Assembly: GCA_963666535.1 (NCBI GenBank)
Contig: OY762913.1
Span: 620,001-684,000 of the forward strand
Reading direction: 5' to 3'
Length of the DNA stretch: 64,000 nucleotides
DNA from: G963666535 sp963666535
Lineage (GTDB): Bacteria > Bacillota > Clostridia > Oscillospirales > Oscillospiraceae
Below, in pieces: positions 34,148-42,628 of this stretch. The position numbers and the translations under genes are program-made. Below the pieces are notes generated by a model, which did not search any database, was not told where the DNA came from, and saw only the letters and a program-made list of their open reading frames with translations. The number at the start of each line of letters is the position of its first letter. The stretch's first letter is position 1.

Positions 34148-35020
34148 TTATTTTGCAATTTTATCTATTTCTTTAATTAGAATTTTTTTCATACTTATCA
34201 AATCATCATTAATTTGATTTAATAGGACAGCGCTTGTTGTTTTGTTGATAATTTTCTCCAATTTTTGCTTTTCATTTAAAATATTTTCACTTATAAAATC
34301 CAATAAAATACATGCCAATTCAATCTCCGGTTCTTCTATATCTTTCATATCCATAATACCACAATCAATTGCTCCCCAAGTTGACCAAGCTTCTTCATTG
34401 AGAGTAGCTGTAGTAGATCTATAATTATCAGGATCATCATTATGAACAAAATCTATTGATGTAAAGTCACTAATTAGCGAAAGTTGATTTTTCCTTATAA
34501 CAGCTAATTTTACTTTCAAGTGAACAATATCTTTCATTCCAAATAAAATTAACATTGAACTCTGCACATTTGGAAAGCTGCTTAAAGCCTCGGCAATGTA
34601 ATTTTTATATTCTATAAGGCAGGTTTCACCTTCCTTACTTATGTTATTCTCAAAATTAGCAAGGCTTTTTTTATATTGTTCTAAAAAACTTCTGGATTTT
34701 TTACAAAGATAAACTCTTTTAGAAGCACTCAAATAATCTAAAGGCTTTTTAAGTTCTTCAAGCCATTTATCAAAGGCATCTCGTTCTTTATAAACATCAT
34801 CCCTAATATAGATGTTTTCTATTTTTTCTATCACTTTTTCAAGACAAGTACAGTAAGGAATAAGTACTTGTGTCATCTTCTCCCGTTGTGCCATTTTTTT
34901 ATCTTTACGCTTTTCGGCAGATGAAGTGGCAATATATGTTACTATGCCTCCAAATGCAACTGATATTAAAGTCCACACTTGTGAGGAATTTTCTAAAATA
35001 AATTCAATCAATTTGCCCAA
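34148..35020 (-). CDS. Membrane-anchored protein of unknown function
   Basis: 290 residues from a TTG start at 35020 with GAGGTGGTGA upstream. One N-terminal membrane segment (VWTLISVAFGGIVTYIA, residues about 15-31) is followed by a lysine-rich stretch and a long helical, coiled-coil-like cytosolic region. I do not recognise the family. It is AT-rich and, like 31565-33823, lies next to a relaxase 5' end and terminator, so it is probably an earlier cargo insertion at the same site. Small membrane-helix proteins of this shape occur in defence and in surface-exclusion roles, but nothing here decides. Confidence 0.55.
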   Translation of the reverse strand: MGKLIEFILENSSQVWTLISVAFGGIVTYIATSSAEKRKDKKMAQREKMTQVLIPYCTCLEKVIEKIENIYIRDDVYKERDAFDKWLEELKKPLDYLSASKRVYLCKKSRSFLEQYKKSLANFENNISKEGETCLIEYKNYIAEALSSFPNVQSSMLILFGMKDIVHLKVKLAVIRKNQLSLISDFTSIDFVHNDDPDNYRSTTATLNEEAWSTWGAIDCGIMDMKDIEEPEIELACILLDFISENILNEKQKLEKIINKTTSAVLLNQINDDLISMKKILIKEIDKIAK

Positions 35021-35119
35021 TTCAAAATCACCACCTCTATTTTACAATATAAATACTTCGCGTTTAATTATAGCACTGCAGTAACCAAATTTCATCACCA
35101 ACTTATTAATTATTCAAAT

Positions 35120-35141
35120 AGCCCCTGCCGCAACAGAGGCT
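35120..35141. terminator. Weak hairpin after the DUF6809-like gene
   Basis: AGCCCCTG and CAGAGGCT pair with one mismatch, 17 bases behind the stop codon at 35158. Confidence 0.4.
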
Positions 35142-35157
35142 ATCATCAGACTGATTT

Positions 35158-35445
35158 TTACAGCACCCCAAGTTTTTTCAGCATCTCCACGCAATCCTTT
35201 GCTCCTTGCACATAAAGGTAAGCACATTCATGGTCAGCTATCATATTCGTTTTCTCAAAATAGTCAATTAGGATTTTCTGCTTTTCCTCTGGCAGTTCCT
35301 TTACAATATCACGAGCCTGTGAGCTTAAGCTACCAACCTCTGTATAGAGCTGTTGTTCACCCTCTTCAAGATTTTCTCTGCGGCTACTTAATGCGTTTTC
35401 AGTCATCTCTCGAATGACCATTTCAAATATTTTTTCTTTGTCCAT
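35158..35445 (-). CDS. Small conserved ICE protein (DUF6809-like)
   Basis: 95 residues, helical, with the C-terminal block AYLYVQGAKDCVEMLKKLGVL (split here: AYLYVQGAKDCV then EMLKKLGVL) that I associate with DUF6809 proteins of clostridial mobile elements. The RBS AGGAG lies upstream of the ATG at 35445. It follows the ribbon-helix-helix protein by 84 bases on the same strand. No function is known. Confidence 0.7.
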   Translation of the reverse strand: MDKEKIFEMVIREMTENALSSRRENLEEGEQQLYTEVGSLSSQARDIVKELPEEKQKILIDYFEKTNMIADHECAYLYVQGAKDCVEMLKKLGVL

Positions 35446-35529
35446 ATCGGATCACTCCTTTTTTCAACACACCATAAACGATAGTGTTGCAATAGTCCAT
35501 ACCCAAAGTAAACAATGTTCTTCATTTTT

Positions 35530-35943
35530 TTAGGTTTCTCGTTTCTGGTATTTATATGCACTTTCAAAATCAACCGCACCATTGATTCGCTTTACTTCAT
35601 CCAAGCACTTTAAGTGTAGCTTTTCAAGTGTCTGCTCGTCAATGTCATGGGAATAGGCAATGACATGAGCCAGCTTTGAAATCTCCACTGCAAGTTTGAA
35701 ATCCATTCGCGCAATACGATTTTCTGTATCTCTGACCGTGCTGGTAAGGACAGAGGATAACGTCTGCAATAAATAATTCTCAACTTTTTGTGAAATTAAA
35801 TATCCGGAATAAAACTTGAGTGCTTCCGTAACAAACTCATTTCTTGATTTTACATTTGCCAAGGACAGCAGCTCATCACACCGATCCAACACTTCTTTTT
35901 CGATATAAAATCCGGTGCGTACTTTCTCAGATTCGTTTGCCAT
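35530..35943 (-). CDS. Ribbon-helix-helix relaxosome accessory protein (MobC-like)
   Basis: 137 residues. The first 50 have the ribbon-helix-helix pattern: strand VRTGFYIEKEVLDRCDELL, then SRNEFVTEALKFYSGYL. The rest is a helical dimerisation region. Such proteins bind next to nic and help the relaxase load on oriT. The gene borders the 400-base non-coding stretch proposed as oriT (35944-36339), where autoregulation would also act. AGGAGG-like GGAGG lies upstream of the ATG at 35943. Confidence 0.75.
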   Translation of the reverse strand: MANESEKVRTGFYIEKEVLDRCDELLSLANVKSRNEFVTEALKFYSGYLISQKVENYLLQTLSSVLTSTVRDTENRIARMDFKLAVEISKLAHVIAYSHDIDEQTLEKLHLKCLDEVKRINGAVDFESAYKYQKRET

Positions 35944-36339
35944 GAAAGCCTCCTTTTCTCATTGTTATGATTTGGTATGCAAAAGATAAGCCTCAACAGC
36001 CTGCTAACCCTTGCTTTTTTCAAAGTTCAGCATAACAATTGGGGGCATTGGATAAGAAGTTATGTCAGAACGCAATCCCCGAACGGCTTTGCCGGGCGGT
36101 GTTTATCGGGTTTAGGCTGCCAAAGCAGCATAAACCCTTTAACCTGCACCACTTTCGACCCTAGATTTCTTCTCCTGAAAATCAGCAATTTCAAGACTTA
36201 TCCTCGCATTTCTTACATTTGTTCACAAAGGGGCAACGTGGGGCTTCACTTATGAAATGGTATTATGATGCCACCCTGCTTGTCAAAGGGCGACACAGGG
36301 CAACACAATCGCTTACAAGTTGCTCACGCACCGATGATT
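35944..36339. other. Candidate origin of transfer (oriT) region
   Basis: A 396-base stretch without genes between the ribbon-helix-helix gene and the DUF6103-like gene. It contains a 13-base hairpin with one mismatch (36108-36120 and 36125-36137, loop CAAA), the palindrome CGGCTTTGCCG (36084-36094), and two similar GC-rich blocks CAAAGGGGCAACG (about 36228) and CAAAGGGCGACAC (about 36285), the second between CCCTG and CAGGG. This is the only long structured gap in the transfer region and lies by the predicted relaxosome protein, as expected for oriT. The nick site itself is not identified. Confidence 0.6.
36108..36137. repeat. Main inverted repeat of the putative oriT
   Basis: GGGTTTAGGCTGC and GCAGCATAAACCC pair over 13 bases with a single mismatch around CAAA. 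Stem-loops of this kind lie beside the nick site in MOBP-type origins. Confidence 0.7.
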
Positions 36340-36603
36340 TTATGCAGGATTATTATTCTGTCCACGAATTGTAGAAGCTTGGATCGGACGAGATGGCCTT
36401 TTAGGCTTATCTTTATCCGCAGCATCACGTTTGATTTTATCCTCAATGTACTCACGAGTGGCTTGAGGGACGTGCTTTTCATAGAGCTTCTGCATGGTAT
36501 CATTCAGCTCGCCTTGCAAATCAGCCTCTTTTTTATCCATGTGATAAGTTAAGGCATCCAACTTTTCACTGTCAAAAGTTATTGTAAGTGTTGCATTTTT
36601 CAT
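36340..36603 (-). CDS. Small conserved ICE protein (DUF6103-like)
   Basis: 87 residues. It opens with MKNATLTITFDSEKLDAL and contains TMQKLYEKHVPQATREYIED, the pattern of DUF6103 proteins found in clostridial conjugative elements; the tail is proline- and basic-rich. The RBS AGGAGG lies upstream of the ATG at 36603. It lies between the putative oriT and the DUF3846-like gene. Function unknown. Confidence 0.75.
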   Translation of the reverse strand: MKNATLTITFDSEKLDALTYHMDKKEADLQGELNDTMQKLYEKHVPQATREYIEDKIKRDAADKDKPKRPSRPIQASTIRGQNNNPA

Positions 36604-36615
36604 AATGAATTCCTC

Positions 36616-36984
36616 CTAAAATGATAGAAATGTAAAGCCAGTAGCTGCTTCAATTTCTTCCGGCTTAAAGGTTTCAGGCTCTAAAAATTGATTGGTGTAC
36701 TCTGTGATTTCTGCATCAGAAAGGGAACACAGGTTACCATCATAATCGGACCCAGTCACATAAAATGTACCTACTAAAATATCATTACCAAGGGATCTGT
36801 TACCCTCAAGCCCATCAAGTTTACCTTCTTCGTTACAAAGCACACAGGCAGTTTCTGAAAGGTCAATGATTTCAATCAAACCTCCCACTGCTTCCTGCAT
36901 AGACTCCAAATCATTTTTCAAGGTTACAATCTCCGGTTCTTTTTGAGGCTCAACCTTTAAAACACGAATATTATCTTCTTTCAT
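36616..36984 (-). CDS. DUF3846-like protein
   Basis: 122 residues. The core (LESMQEAVGGLIEIIDL, then CNEEGKLDGLEGNRSL and ILVGTFYVTG) is the DUF3846 pattern, common in plasmids and ICEs of Firmicutes and Actinobacteria, without known function. It lies 12 bases ahead of the DUF6103-like gene and 8 behind the next gene, in the same operon. Confidence 0.85.
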   Translation of the reverse strand: MKEDNIRVLKVEPQKEPEIVTLKNDLESMQEAVGGLIEIIDLSETACVLCNEEGKLDGLEGNRSLGNDILVGTFYVTGSDYDGNLCSLSDAEITEYTNQFLEPETFKPEEIEAATGFTFLSF

Positions 36985-36992
36985 TTTTCACC

Positions 36993-37925
36993 TCACATTT
37001 CTAGGGTTTGGCAGCTTTCATTGTCTGCCGTAACCCATTTTTCATAATCTTGTACTGAACAATTCCCAGCAAGCATGGCAGAAAAATCTTCCAGCCGGCT
37101 GGACTTTACATTGCCAAGTTCCATCTGCAGGCCATACACCCCTGTATAAACTCGTATCACTTCTGCATTTAAAACATCACTCCACGCCTCTTTTCCGGCT
37201 TCAGTCAAGGTATCATCCTGCAGCTCCACAATGGTGCAAGGATTAATTTCTACATCTTTATGGACGAGATGAATGTCCTCCCATTGGGTATGGAGCAGAT
37301 CTTTCAGCTTAGAACTGTGTGCTGTAGGAGGCTCTGCCTGCTGTAGCGATTCTTGTTCCTGAATATTGCAATTAGAGCAAAAGTCCAAATAATACACCAT
37401 GTCAAAGCAATTCTCATTAAGGTAGCACTCCGCAACCTCCTTGCGTTCTGAGAGCATATCGGCTATGGTATTTTGGACGATATCGTTAAATTCAACCTTC
37501 AATCCTGTCTGCTTTTCCAGTTCATCAAAGTACATTACCCAACTTCCTTCTGAAGTGTTCTGTGTTCCGTCAGCTATCATAAACTCTACTGCTTCTGACA
37601 ATTTCGCATTCAGCTCCTGCAGTACCTGAGAATTCATAGCAGAAATATTTGGCACATAGGAAGCATAACGGCAATAGGAATAGCCCTCAGACTCCACCAG
37701 CACACCATCATTTCTTCCTTCTCCGGTAACCAGCAGACAATGGAACATACCATTGCTATCACTTCTCATCAAATCGATATGCTCTGCCAAAAAATCATAA
37801 TCCCGAAGCGGCTGATTTAGGAATGCTTTAAACTCCTGTTCAGACAGCTTGACTGTCTTTTCAATTACGTAATTTCTCAATGAAAAATCCGAGGGTTTAT
37901 GTTCAAATAATGCTTGTAAATTCAT
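36993..37925 (-). CDS. Conserved ICE protein of unknown function (possibly DUF6329)
   Basis: 310 residues, cytosolic. The central stretch MFHCLLVTGEGRNDGVLVE followed by a Y/R-rich segment is conserved in clostridial elements; I tentatively link it to DUF6329. The N-terminal part (LSEQEFKAFLNQPLRDYDFL) and the helical C-terminal part are not recognised. Start ATG at 37925 preceded by GGAGG. It continues the operon with DUF3846 and DUF6103-like genes. Confidence 0.6.
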   Translation of the reverse strand: MNLQALFEHKPSDFSLRNYVIEKTVKLSEQEFKAFLNQPLRDYDFLAEHIDLMRSDSNGMFHCLLVTGEGRNDGVLVESEGYSYCRYASYVPNISAMNSQVLQELNAKLSEAVEFMIADGTQNTSEGSWVMYFDELEKQTGLKVEFNDIVQNTIADMLSERKEVAECYLNENCFDMVYYLDFCSNCNIQEQESLQQAEPPTAHSSKLKDLLHTQWEDIHLVHKDVEINPCTIVELQDDTLTEAGKEAWSDVLNAEVIRVYTGVYGLQMELGNVKSSRLEDFSAMLAGNCSVQDYEKWVTADNESCQTLEM

Positions 37926-38000
37926 AATATAACGCCTCCTTTACGGCATAAATTTATAGTTATTTATCTAATGTCACAGCCAATGCTAATAGGTGATTTG

Positions 38001-39044
38001 TTATTTTAACCGCCCAAATGCATAGAAATGCTGTCGCCAATATGCTGTATCAATGCTTGTATAACTGATTGGATTTCCGCAGTGGATCATGCGGTTGTCA
38101 CCAACATAAATACCCACATGACTGACTGGTGATGTTGTGGCATAGGTTTTGGTGAAAAAGATTAAATCACCGGGGCGTGCTTCACTTCGAGGAACCACAA
38201 CACACTGATTGTAGATATCTGATGCAGTAGTTCGAGGAAGAGAATAAACACCGGAATGGGTATATACCCAGCAGACAAATCCAGAACAGTCAAAGGAAGT
38301 TGACGGACTGGAGCCTCCCCATACATACGGGTAACCGAGATATTTTTCCGCTTCTGTAATTAGTGCCTGATAACTGCCATCACCCATTGCCTCGCCAGGT
38401 GGAAGAAATATTTCCCCTTCGGGCGATGCCTTACCATATTTAGCATAGGCATAGATCCGCTGAGCATTGACTTTGTTTTCCTCCGTGATACTTTTACCAA
38501 GGGTTTGCTCCAGCCTGCCATAAATGGTTACAAGGTCAGTTATCGGAATAGCTACGGTATAGGTTTCCTCTGTTTCATTGCCATTTTCATCCGTTACGGT
38601 GCGTGTGCGTTCTTCGTATTGCACAAAACAATCCGCAAAGCTTTTATAATCGTCAGCGTTCATCTTGAGATTTTCTGCGCCGAAAAACAGAGAGTAAAAA
38701 ATGGCTTTCATACGAATGCTGTCTAAACTGCCGTCCTCCAGCAGGGGAGTAATTTCAGACACAGCAGTATCCAACTCCGAGAAACTTTCCCTCATATCCT
38801 CAATGTATTGCCTGTACTCTGTTGGAACTTGTTCTGAGATAGAGCCGCCATAGAAAGTCAAATCTATGGCGGTATCGTTATGGTCAGCGGTTGCAGACAA
38901 CATACTTACAATCATCACAATGATGAGAATAAATGGAGTAAGTATTGCCGCAATCAAAACACCAACTGCTTTCCATGTCCGTTTATCTGTAGCTGCTGCA
39001 ACTGCTGCTTTTACAGCAAGTGCAATGGTAGCCGGATCAGCCAT
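38001..39044 (-). CDS. Membrane-anchored NlpC/P60 peptidoglycan hydrolase
   Basis: 347 residues. A membrane segment (about 27-50) anchors the protein outside the cell; a spacer follows; the C-terminal domain (about 225-347) is NlpC/P60 with catalytic Cys in SFDCSGFVCWV, His in SPVSHVGIYVG and a third polar residue near MIHCGNP. It cuts stem-peptide bonds of the wall, which lets the transfer channel pass, the role of CwlT/VirB1-type proteins in Gram-positive conjugation. No lysozyme-like domain is seen, unlike bifunctional CwlT. It lies six bases behind the gamma-glutamylcyclotransferase gene. Confidence 0.9.
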   Translation of the reverse strand: MADPATIALAVKAAVAAATDKRTWKAVGVLIAAILTPFILIIVMIVSMLSATADHNDTAIDLTFYGGSISEQVPTEYRQYIEDMRESFSELDTAVSEITPLLEDGSLDSIRMKAIFYSLFFGAENLKMNADDYKSFADCFVQYEERTRTVTDENGNETEETYTVAIPITDLVTIYGRLEQTLGKSITEENKVNAQRIYAYAKYGKASPEGEIFLPPGEAMGDGSYQALITEAEKYLGYPYVWGGSSPSTSFDCSGFVCWVYTHSGVYSLPRTTASDIYNQCVVVPRSEARPGDLIFFTKTYATTSPVSHVGIYVGDNRMIHCGNPISYTSIDTAYWRQHFYAFGRLK

Positions 39045-39050
39045 CTGCTA

Positions 39051-39554
39051 TCACCACCATTTCTGCCCGAACAGACTGCCTTGCACCGGGTCTTGTTCTT
39101 GCTGCTCCTGCGCCAATCGAATGGACTTTTCAACCGCCTGATCCAAAAAATCGGTATCAAAACCTGCAGTTTCATATCCTTCGGCAATGGTATGCAGATA
39201 AAAATTGGAAGGAGCACCAAACTCACGACCGTCATTCATTACATAAACCATTGCAGAAACGGTCTTACCCTCCAGCTCCACATCCATCATTTCCTTACGA
39301 TAAAAGTTAGGGAATCCCTCATAGCGGTCAAGAGCCAGCTCATCTTGCTGCTTGATCTTCCACAAAATCACAGGCACAGAGCTGCCCTCTAAGGGTTCAA
39401 TTGTTGCCACTGCACCTCGTCTACCGCCGCGAAACAGCAGCTCATAATTCTTGATTTCACTTGTGCCAACTACCTCGGCAGTCGAACACCTTATGCCCAT
39501 CTGCGGCAGATTTAGGTTACTGCCATAAGCAATATACAAACGATTTTTACTCAT
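39051..39554 (-). CDS. Gamma-glutamylcyclotransferase-like (AIG2/GGCT fold) protein
   Basis: 167 residues from the ATG at 39554, six bases behind AGGAGG; the longer frame to 39755 overlaps the amidoligase gene. The substrate loop YIAYGSNLN at residues 6-14 and the catalytic glutamate in DRYEGFP near residue 83 are present. GGCT proteins remove gamma-glutamyl groups as 5-oxoproline. The gene follows an amidoligase gene by 31 bases; amidoligase-GGCT pairs are known from comparative genomics of peptide-modifying systems, where one makes and the other breaks a gamma-glutamyl-type amide bond. Confidence 0.88.
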   Translation of the reverse strand: MSKNRLYIAYGSNLNLPQMGIRCSTAEVVGTSEIKNYELLFRGGRRGAVATIEPLEGSSVPVILWKIKQQDELALDRYEGFPNFYRKEMMDVELEGKTVSAMVYVMNDGREFGAPSNFYLHTIAEGYETAGFDTDFLDQAVEKSIRLAQEQQEQDPVQGSLFGQKWW

Positions 39555-39585
39555 TTTCATCCTCCTTACAATCTGCAATACGCAC

Positions 39586-40638
39586 TCACATACGCATAAC
39601 AAAAGCCGGGGCTTCTTCATTTGCCTCGGCTTCTTCTTGCGGGTTATTCTCTTGTTCGGGAACATCGGCCGTCTGGGATTGTCTTGCCTGTTCCATCTCC
39701 TTTTCTTTTTTCTGGCGCATCCGTTCTTTTTGCTTTTCTGCCTGTGCTGGATCACGCCATGCGATACAGCCCTCCAAAGGCTTCAGCAGATGCTCGCGTG
39801 CAGTTTTGAATTCATCACCAATCAATCCAAGTCTTAATAACCAAGTACGAAAGGTATATTTCTCGTTGGTGGTCTGTGTTTTGGTTCTGCTGGCACATCT
39901 TTGATTGAGTGCCTGTGCCGAAATTGCCATGCAAAGCTGGATATAGGCTTTGATTTTACCGGCATGGGTTGTGCCATTAAACAGGCGAAATTCCACCGTG
40001 CCTTTCTGAAACACACTGTGAAGATTCAAACAATGGTAGCGGCTGTCATCATAATGCTGGTTGCTTCGGCTCTCACCGTTATACCAGATACGGCTAACCT
40101 GATCCAAGGTTTTAGGCTTTCTTTGATTTAATTCATCCAGAAAGCGGTTGTCTACAGGCTTACACCAGCGGTGCTGTCTAGCAACAGAAACCTCCAATGC
40201 CTTATAAATTAAGTCCTCTTTACTTGCCATAATGTTGGTAATGTTTCGCAAGGTATTGGCATCAAAAGGTGAAGCATCCACATGAACGTGAATACCACAG
40301 CTACTGTTTGAGATAGCTCCATTTTCACGTAGCATCCGCACAAGCTCCTGTACCCTTTCAATGTCATCCCAATGGCAAATAGGACTGACCATTTCCGTTT
40401 TGTAATCACTTGAAGCAGACACAATTCCCGAATTAGATTTTTTCTGCGGAGTAATACTGGCATCACTCATAAACTTCCATGACCTCCCTTGGCTGTCAAG
40501 TGCCGAATAGGTATCGTAATAAGTACCATCGTAATGGCTGGAGGTTCCGAAATATTCTGCAGCAACCTTTGCAGCGGCCTCACGAGTAATGCCTGTCAGT
40601 TCAACTTCGATACCGAAACGTTGGTCTTTCATGTCCAT
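39586..40638 (-). CDS. Amidoligase (COOH-NH2 ligase) family enzyme
   Basis: 350 residues. The N-terminal FGIEVELTG (residues 8-16) carries the acidic metal-binding pair of the glutamine-synthetase-like amidoligase fold; SSCGIHVHVDAS (about 113-124) and GTVEFRLFNGT (about 215-225) complete the active-site set. It joins a carboxyl and an amine using ATP. The C-terminal 70 residues are charged and low in complexity. The ATG at 40638 has GGGAGGTG upstream. With its GGCT and NlpC/P60 neighbours it could modify peptidoglycan or another peptide at transfer; the substrate is unknown. Confidence 0.88.
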   Translation of the reverse strand: MDMKDQRFGIEVELTGITREAAAKVAAEYFGTSSHYDGTYYDTYSALDSQGRSWKFMSDASITPQKKSNSGIVSASSDYKTEMVSPICHWDDIERVQELVRMLRENGAISNSSCGIHVHVDASPFDANTLRNITNIMASKEDLIYKALEVSVARQHRWCKPVDNRFLDELNQRKPKTLDQVSRIWYNGESRSNQHYDDSRYHCLNLHSVFQKGTVEFRLFNGTTHAGKIKAYIQLCMAISAQALNQRCASRTKTQTTNEKYTFRTWLLRLGLIGDEFKTAREHLLKPLEGCIAWRDPAQAEKQKERMRQKKEKEMEQARQSQTADVPEQENNPQEEAEANEEAPAFVMRM

Positions 40639-40654
40639 GATTTACACCTCCCTT

Positions 40655-42484
40655 CTAGCGACCTCCAGCCTTTCCGAACAGCTTCGCCTTATACTCCGGG
40701 GCATTGACCATCAAGTTATATCGCTCGTTGCCGCATTTATAAAGGCAGACACCTCGCTGCGGATATCGGATTAAATTGTACTCACTCTGCTCCAATTGCA
40801 GAGTATCAATATAGAACTTGGCATCAATATTTCCAGCATTGAACAGAAACTGATGCGTTGGAATAGAGAACAGCGGCTTTGTATATTCCCGAATACCCTC
40901 GATGTTGAAATCCTCCAAATTCTGTGAGGCAATGATAACTGCCGAGTCTTTTTTACGAACACGTTTGGAGAAGTTACGGACATATTCCACAGCAGTCAGA
41001 TTAGTTAAAAAGAGATAAAACTCATCGATGCTGGCTACGGTATTTCCGTGTGTCAAGAGTTCATTACTCATAAAGGACAGAATATTAAATAGCAGGGCAT
41101 TTTTCAAACTCTTGGATGCCTGCAATAATCCCTTAACTCCAAATGTAATAAAGCTGCTATCGGTGATGTTCGTATGCCCATCAAAGAATTTTGACTCTGC
41201 ACCCTTGCAGATGGAATGTAAGCCAAGCAGAATATTCTGCAGCAGCTCTACCGTATAAAGCTGGCGATGACTCTCGTCATAGGACTTGTACTCTTCCTCA
41301 ATCAAAGCATAGAGATCAGAAAGGATTGGATAATCCGTTGCTTTTAACCGATCAAAGTTGCTGGTGTCGGTAATTCCAAACTTGCTATAGAGCTTCTGCA
41401 ACATAATCTCAATGGTGTCTATTTCTCTGTCACTGAAATCCTTATAAGTTCTAAAAAAATCCTTCAAGAAAGAAATATGCTGACTGAGTTTGCTGCTGAT
41501 GCGGAATGTTTGCGGTGCATCGGGATCATTGGGGCTGCCATTTTCATCCCAAGTTTTCGGTTCTAACACATTGATAATGTACTCCCCGGACATCAAATCA
41601 ATAAAACAACCGCCAAGGTTATTGGTGAGATCCTCGTACTCCATTTCGGGATCAAGGGCACACACATTCATGCCGGATTCCCTCAAATTGCAAAGGATGA
41701 GCTTTAACAGATAGCTCTTACCCTGACCACTGTTTCCAAGAATGAGGATATTAGCGTTGGTTTTGTCATCGGCTCTCTTATTGAAATCGACCAGCACATT
41801 ACTACCGAATTTATCTCTGCCAACATAGAAACCGTTGCCATCCGTCTTGCCTGAATAATTAAATGGATAAAGATTTGCAACACTGGAAGCCGGCAGTACC
41901 CGCTCGAATTGGTCACGAAACACATTGTAGCCGCTGGGCATCACACATTGAAACCCCTGCTGTTGGCGAAGCATCAGCCTATCTACATTGAGCTTGCTGC
42001 GGATTAATTCTGTCAACACCTCCGTCTGCAACAGCTTGAGCTGGTCGAGGTCATAAGCTGATAACTCCAGATAAACAGCAGCATGCAAAAGCGGTTCACG
42101 GTTTCTGTGCATCTGTGCTACAATGGTTGCCACATCCTGTAGGTTACTTTCAGCCATAACCGTCTGCTGTAAGTCGTTTGTATTGGACTGATTCATGCGG
42201 TTCTTATTTGCTGCATTGCTAATAATTTTCTTTTCTTCTACAGGAGTCACATGGCGAGTGTAAATGCGTAAGGTGATGCCATCTTTTTCTCCAAGGTGAC
42301 GGAGAATTGCCTGCTCTTCGGTAGCAGTTGGGTATTCCCGAAGTGCCCAGACGCAGCGGTATGTGTTACCGCATATGAAATGATCAGTATTAAATTTAAT
42401 AATGGAAGGCGCGATCATGTCGAGAAATTCTTGGACATAGACACCTTCTTGCGGTAGCGATTGAAATCTAACTTTTCTTGCCAT
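40655..42484 (-). CDS. virB4: VirB4-type conjugation ATPase (ATPase portion)
   Basis: 609 residues from the ATG at 42484 (GGAAAGAACTCAA upstream); a frame to 42535 exists but lacks an RBS. Walker A is GNSGQGKSYLL (about residue 250) and Walker B SIDEFYLFLTN (about 475). It powers assembly of the type IV secretion channel. The protein is shorter than usual for VirB4, and the upstream gene 43487-44101 may supply the N-terminal domain. The first about 56 residues have a diverged copy at 43330-43494, so the 5' end has been replaced when the hydrolase gene came in. Confidence 0.92.
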   Translation of the reverse strand: MARKVRFQSLPQEGVYVQEFLDMIAPSIIKFNTDHFICGNTYRCVWALREYPTATEEQAILRHLGEKDGITLRIYTRHVTPVEEKKIISNAANKNRMNQSNTNDLQQTVMAESNLQDVATIVAQMHRNREPLLHAAVYLELSAYDLDQLKLLQTEVLTELIRSKLNVDRLMLRQQQGFQCVMPSGYNVFRDQFERVLPASSVANLYPFNYSGKTDGNGFYVGRDKFGSNVLVDFNKRADDKTNANILILGNSGQGKSYLLKLILCNLRESGMNVCALDPEMEYEDLTNNLGGCFIDLMSGEYIINVLEPKTWDENGSPNDPDAPQTFRISSKLSQHISFLKDFFRTYKDFSDREIDTIEIMLQKLYSKFGITDTSNFDRLKATDYPILSDLYALIEEEYKSYDESHRQLYTVELLQNILLGLHSICKGAESKFFDGHTNITDSSFITFGVKGLLQASKSLKNALLFNILSFMSNELLTHGNTVASIDEFYLFLTNLTAVEYVRNFSKRVRKKDSAVIIASQNLEDFNIEGIREYTKPLFSIPTHQFLFNAGNIDAKFYIDTLQLEQSEYNLIRYPQRGVCLYKCGNERYNLMVNAPEYKAKLFGKAGGR

Positions 42485-42527
42485 TTGAGTTCTTTCCTTT
42501 CTAAATTTGATTTTGAGCATAAGGAAA

Positions 42528-42547
42528 GCCGCCACATTAGTGACGGC
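42528..42547 (-). terminator. Hairpin in front of virB4
   Basis: GCCGCCAC (42528-42535) and GTGACGGC (42540-42547) pair with one G-U; on the minus strand TTTCCTT follows. It lies 43 bases upstream of the virB4 start, like the hairpin in front of the relaxase gene. Confidence 0.55.
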
Positions 42548-42628
42548 AATAAACTACACAGTTGGGCTATAAATTGTGGTATAATGAATCAGATAAATTT
42601 CTATTATTATATTAAAGGAGTCTAATTC

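Noticed and set aside
39555..39755. N-terminal extension of the GGCT protein to 234 residues
   Set aside because: The extra sequence is a basic low-complexity shadow of the amidoligase gene; AGGAGG marks the start at 39554.
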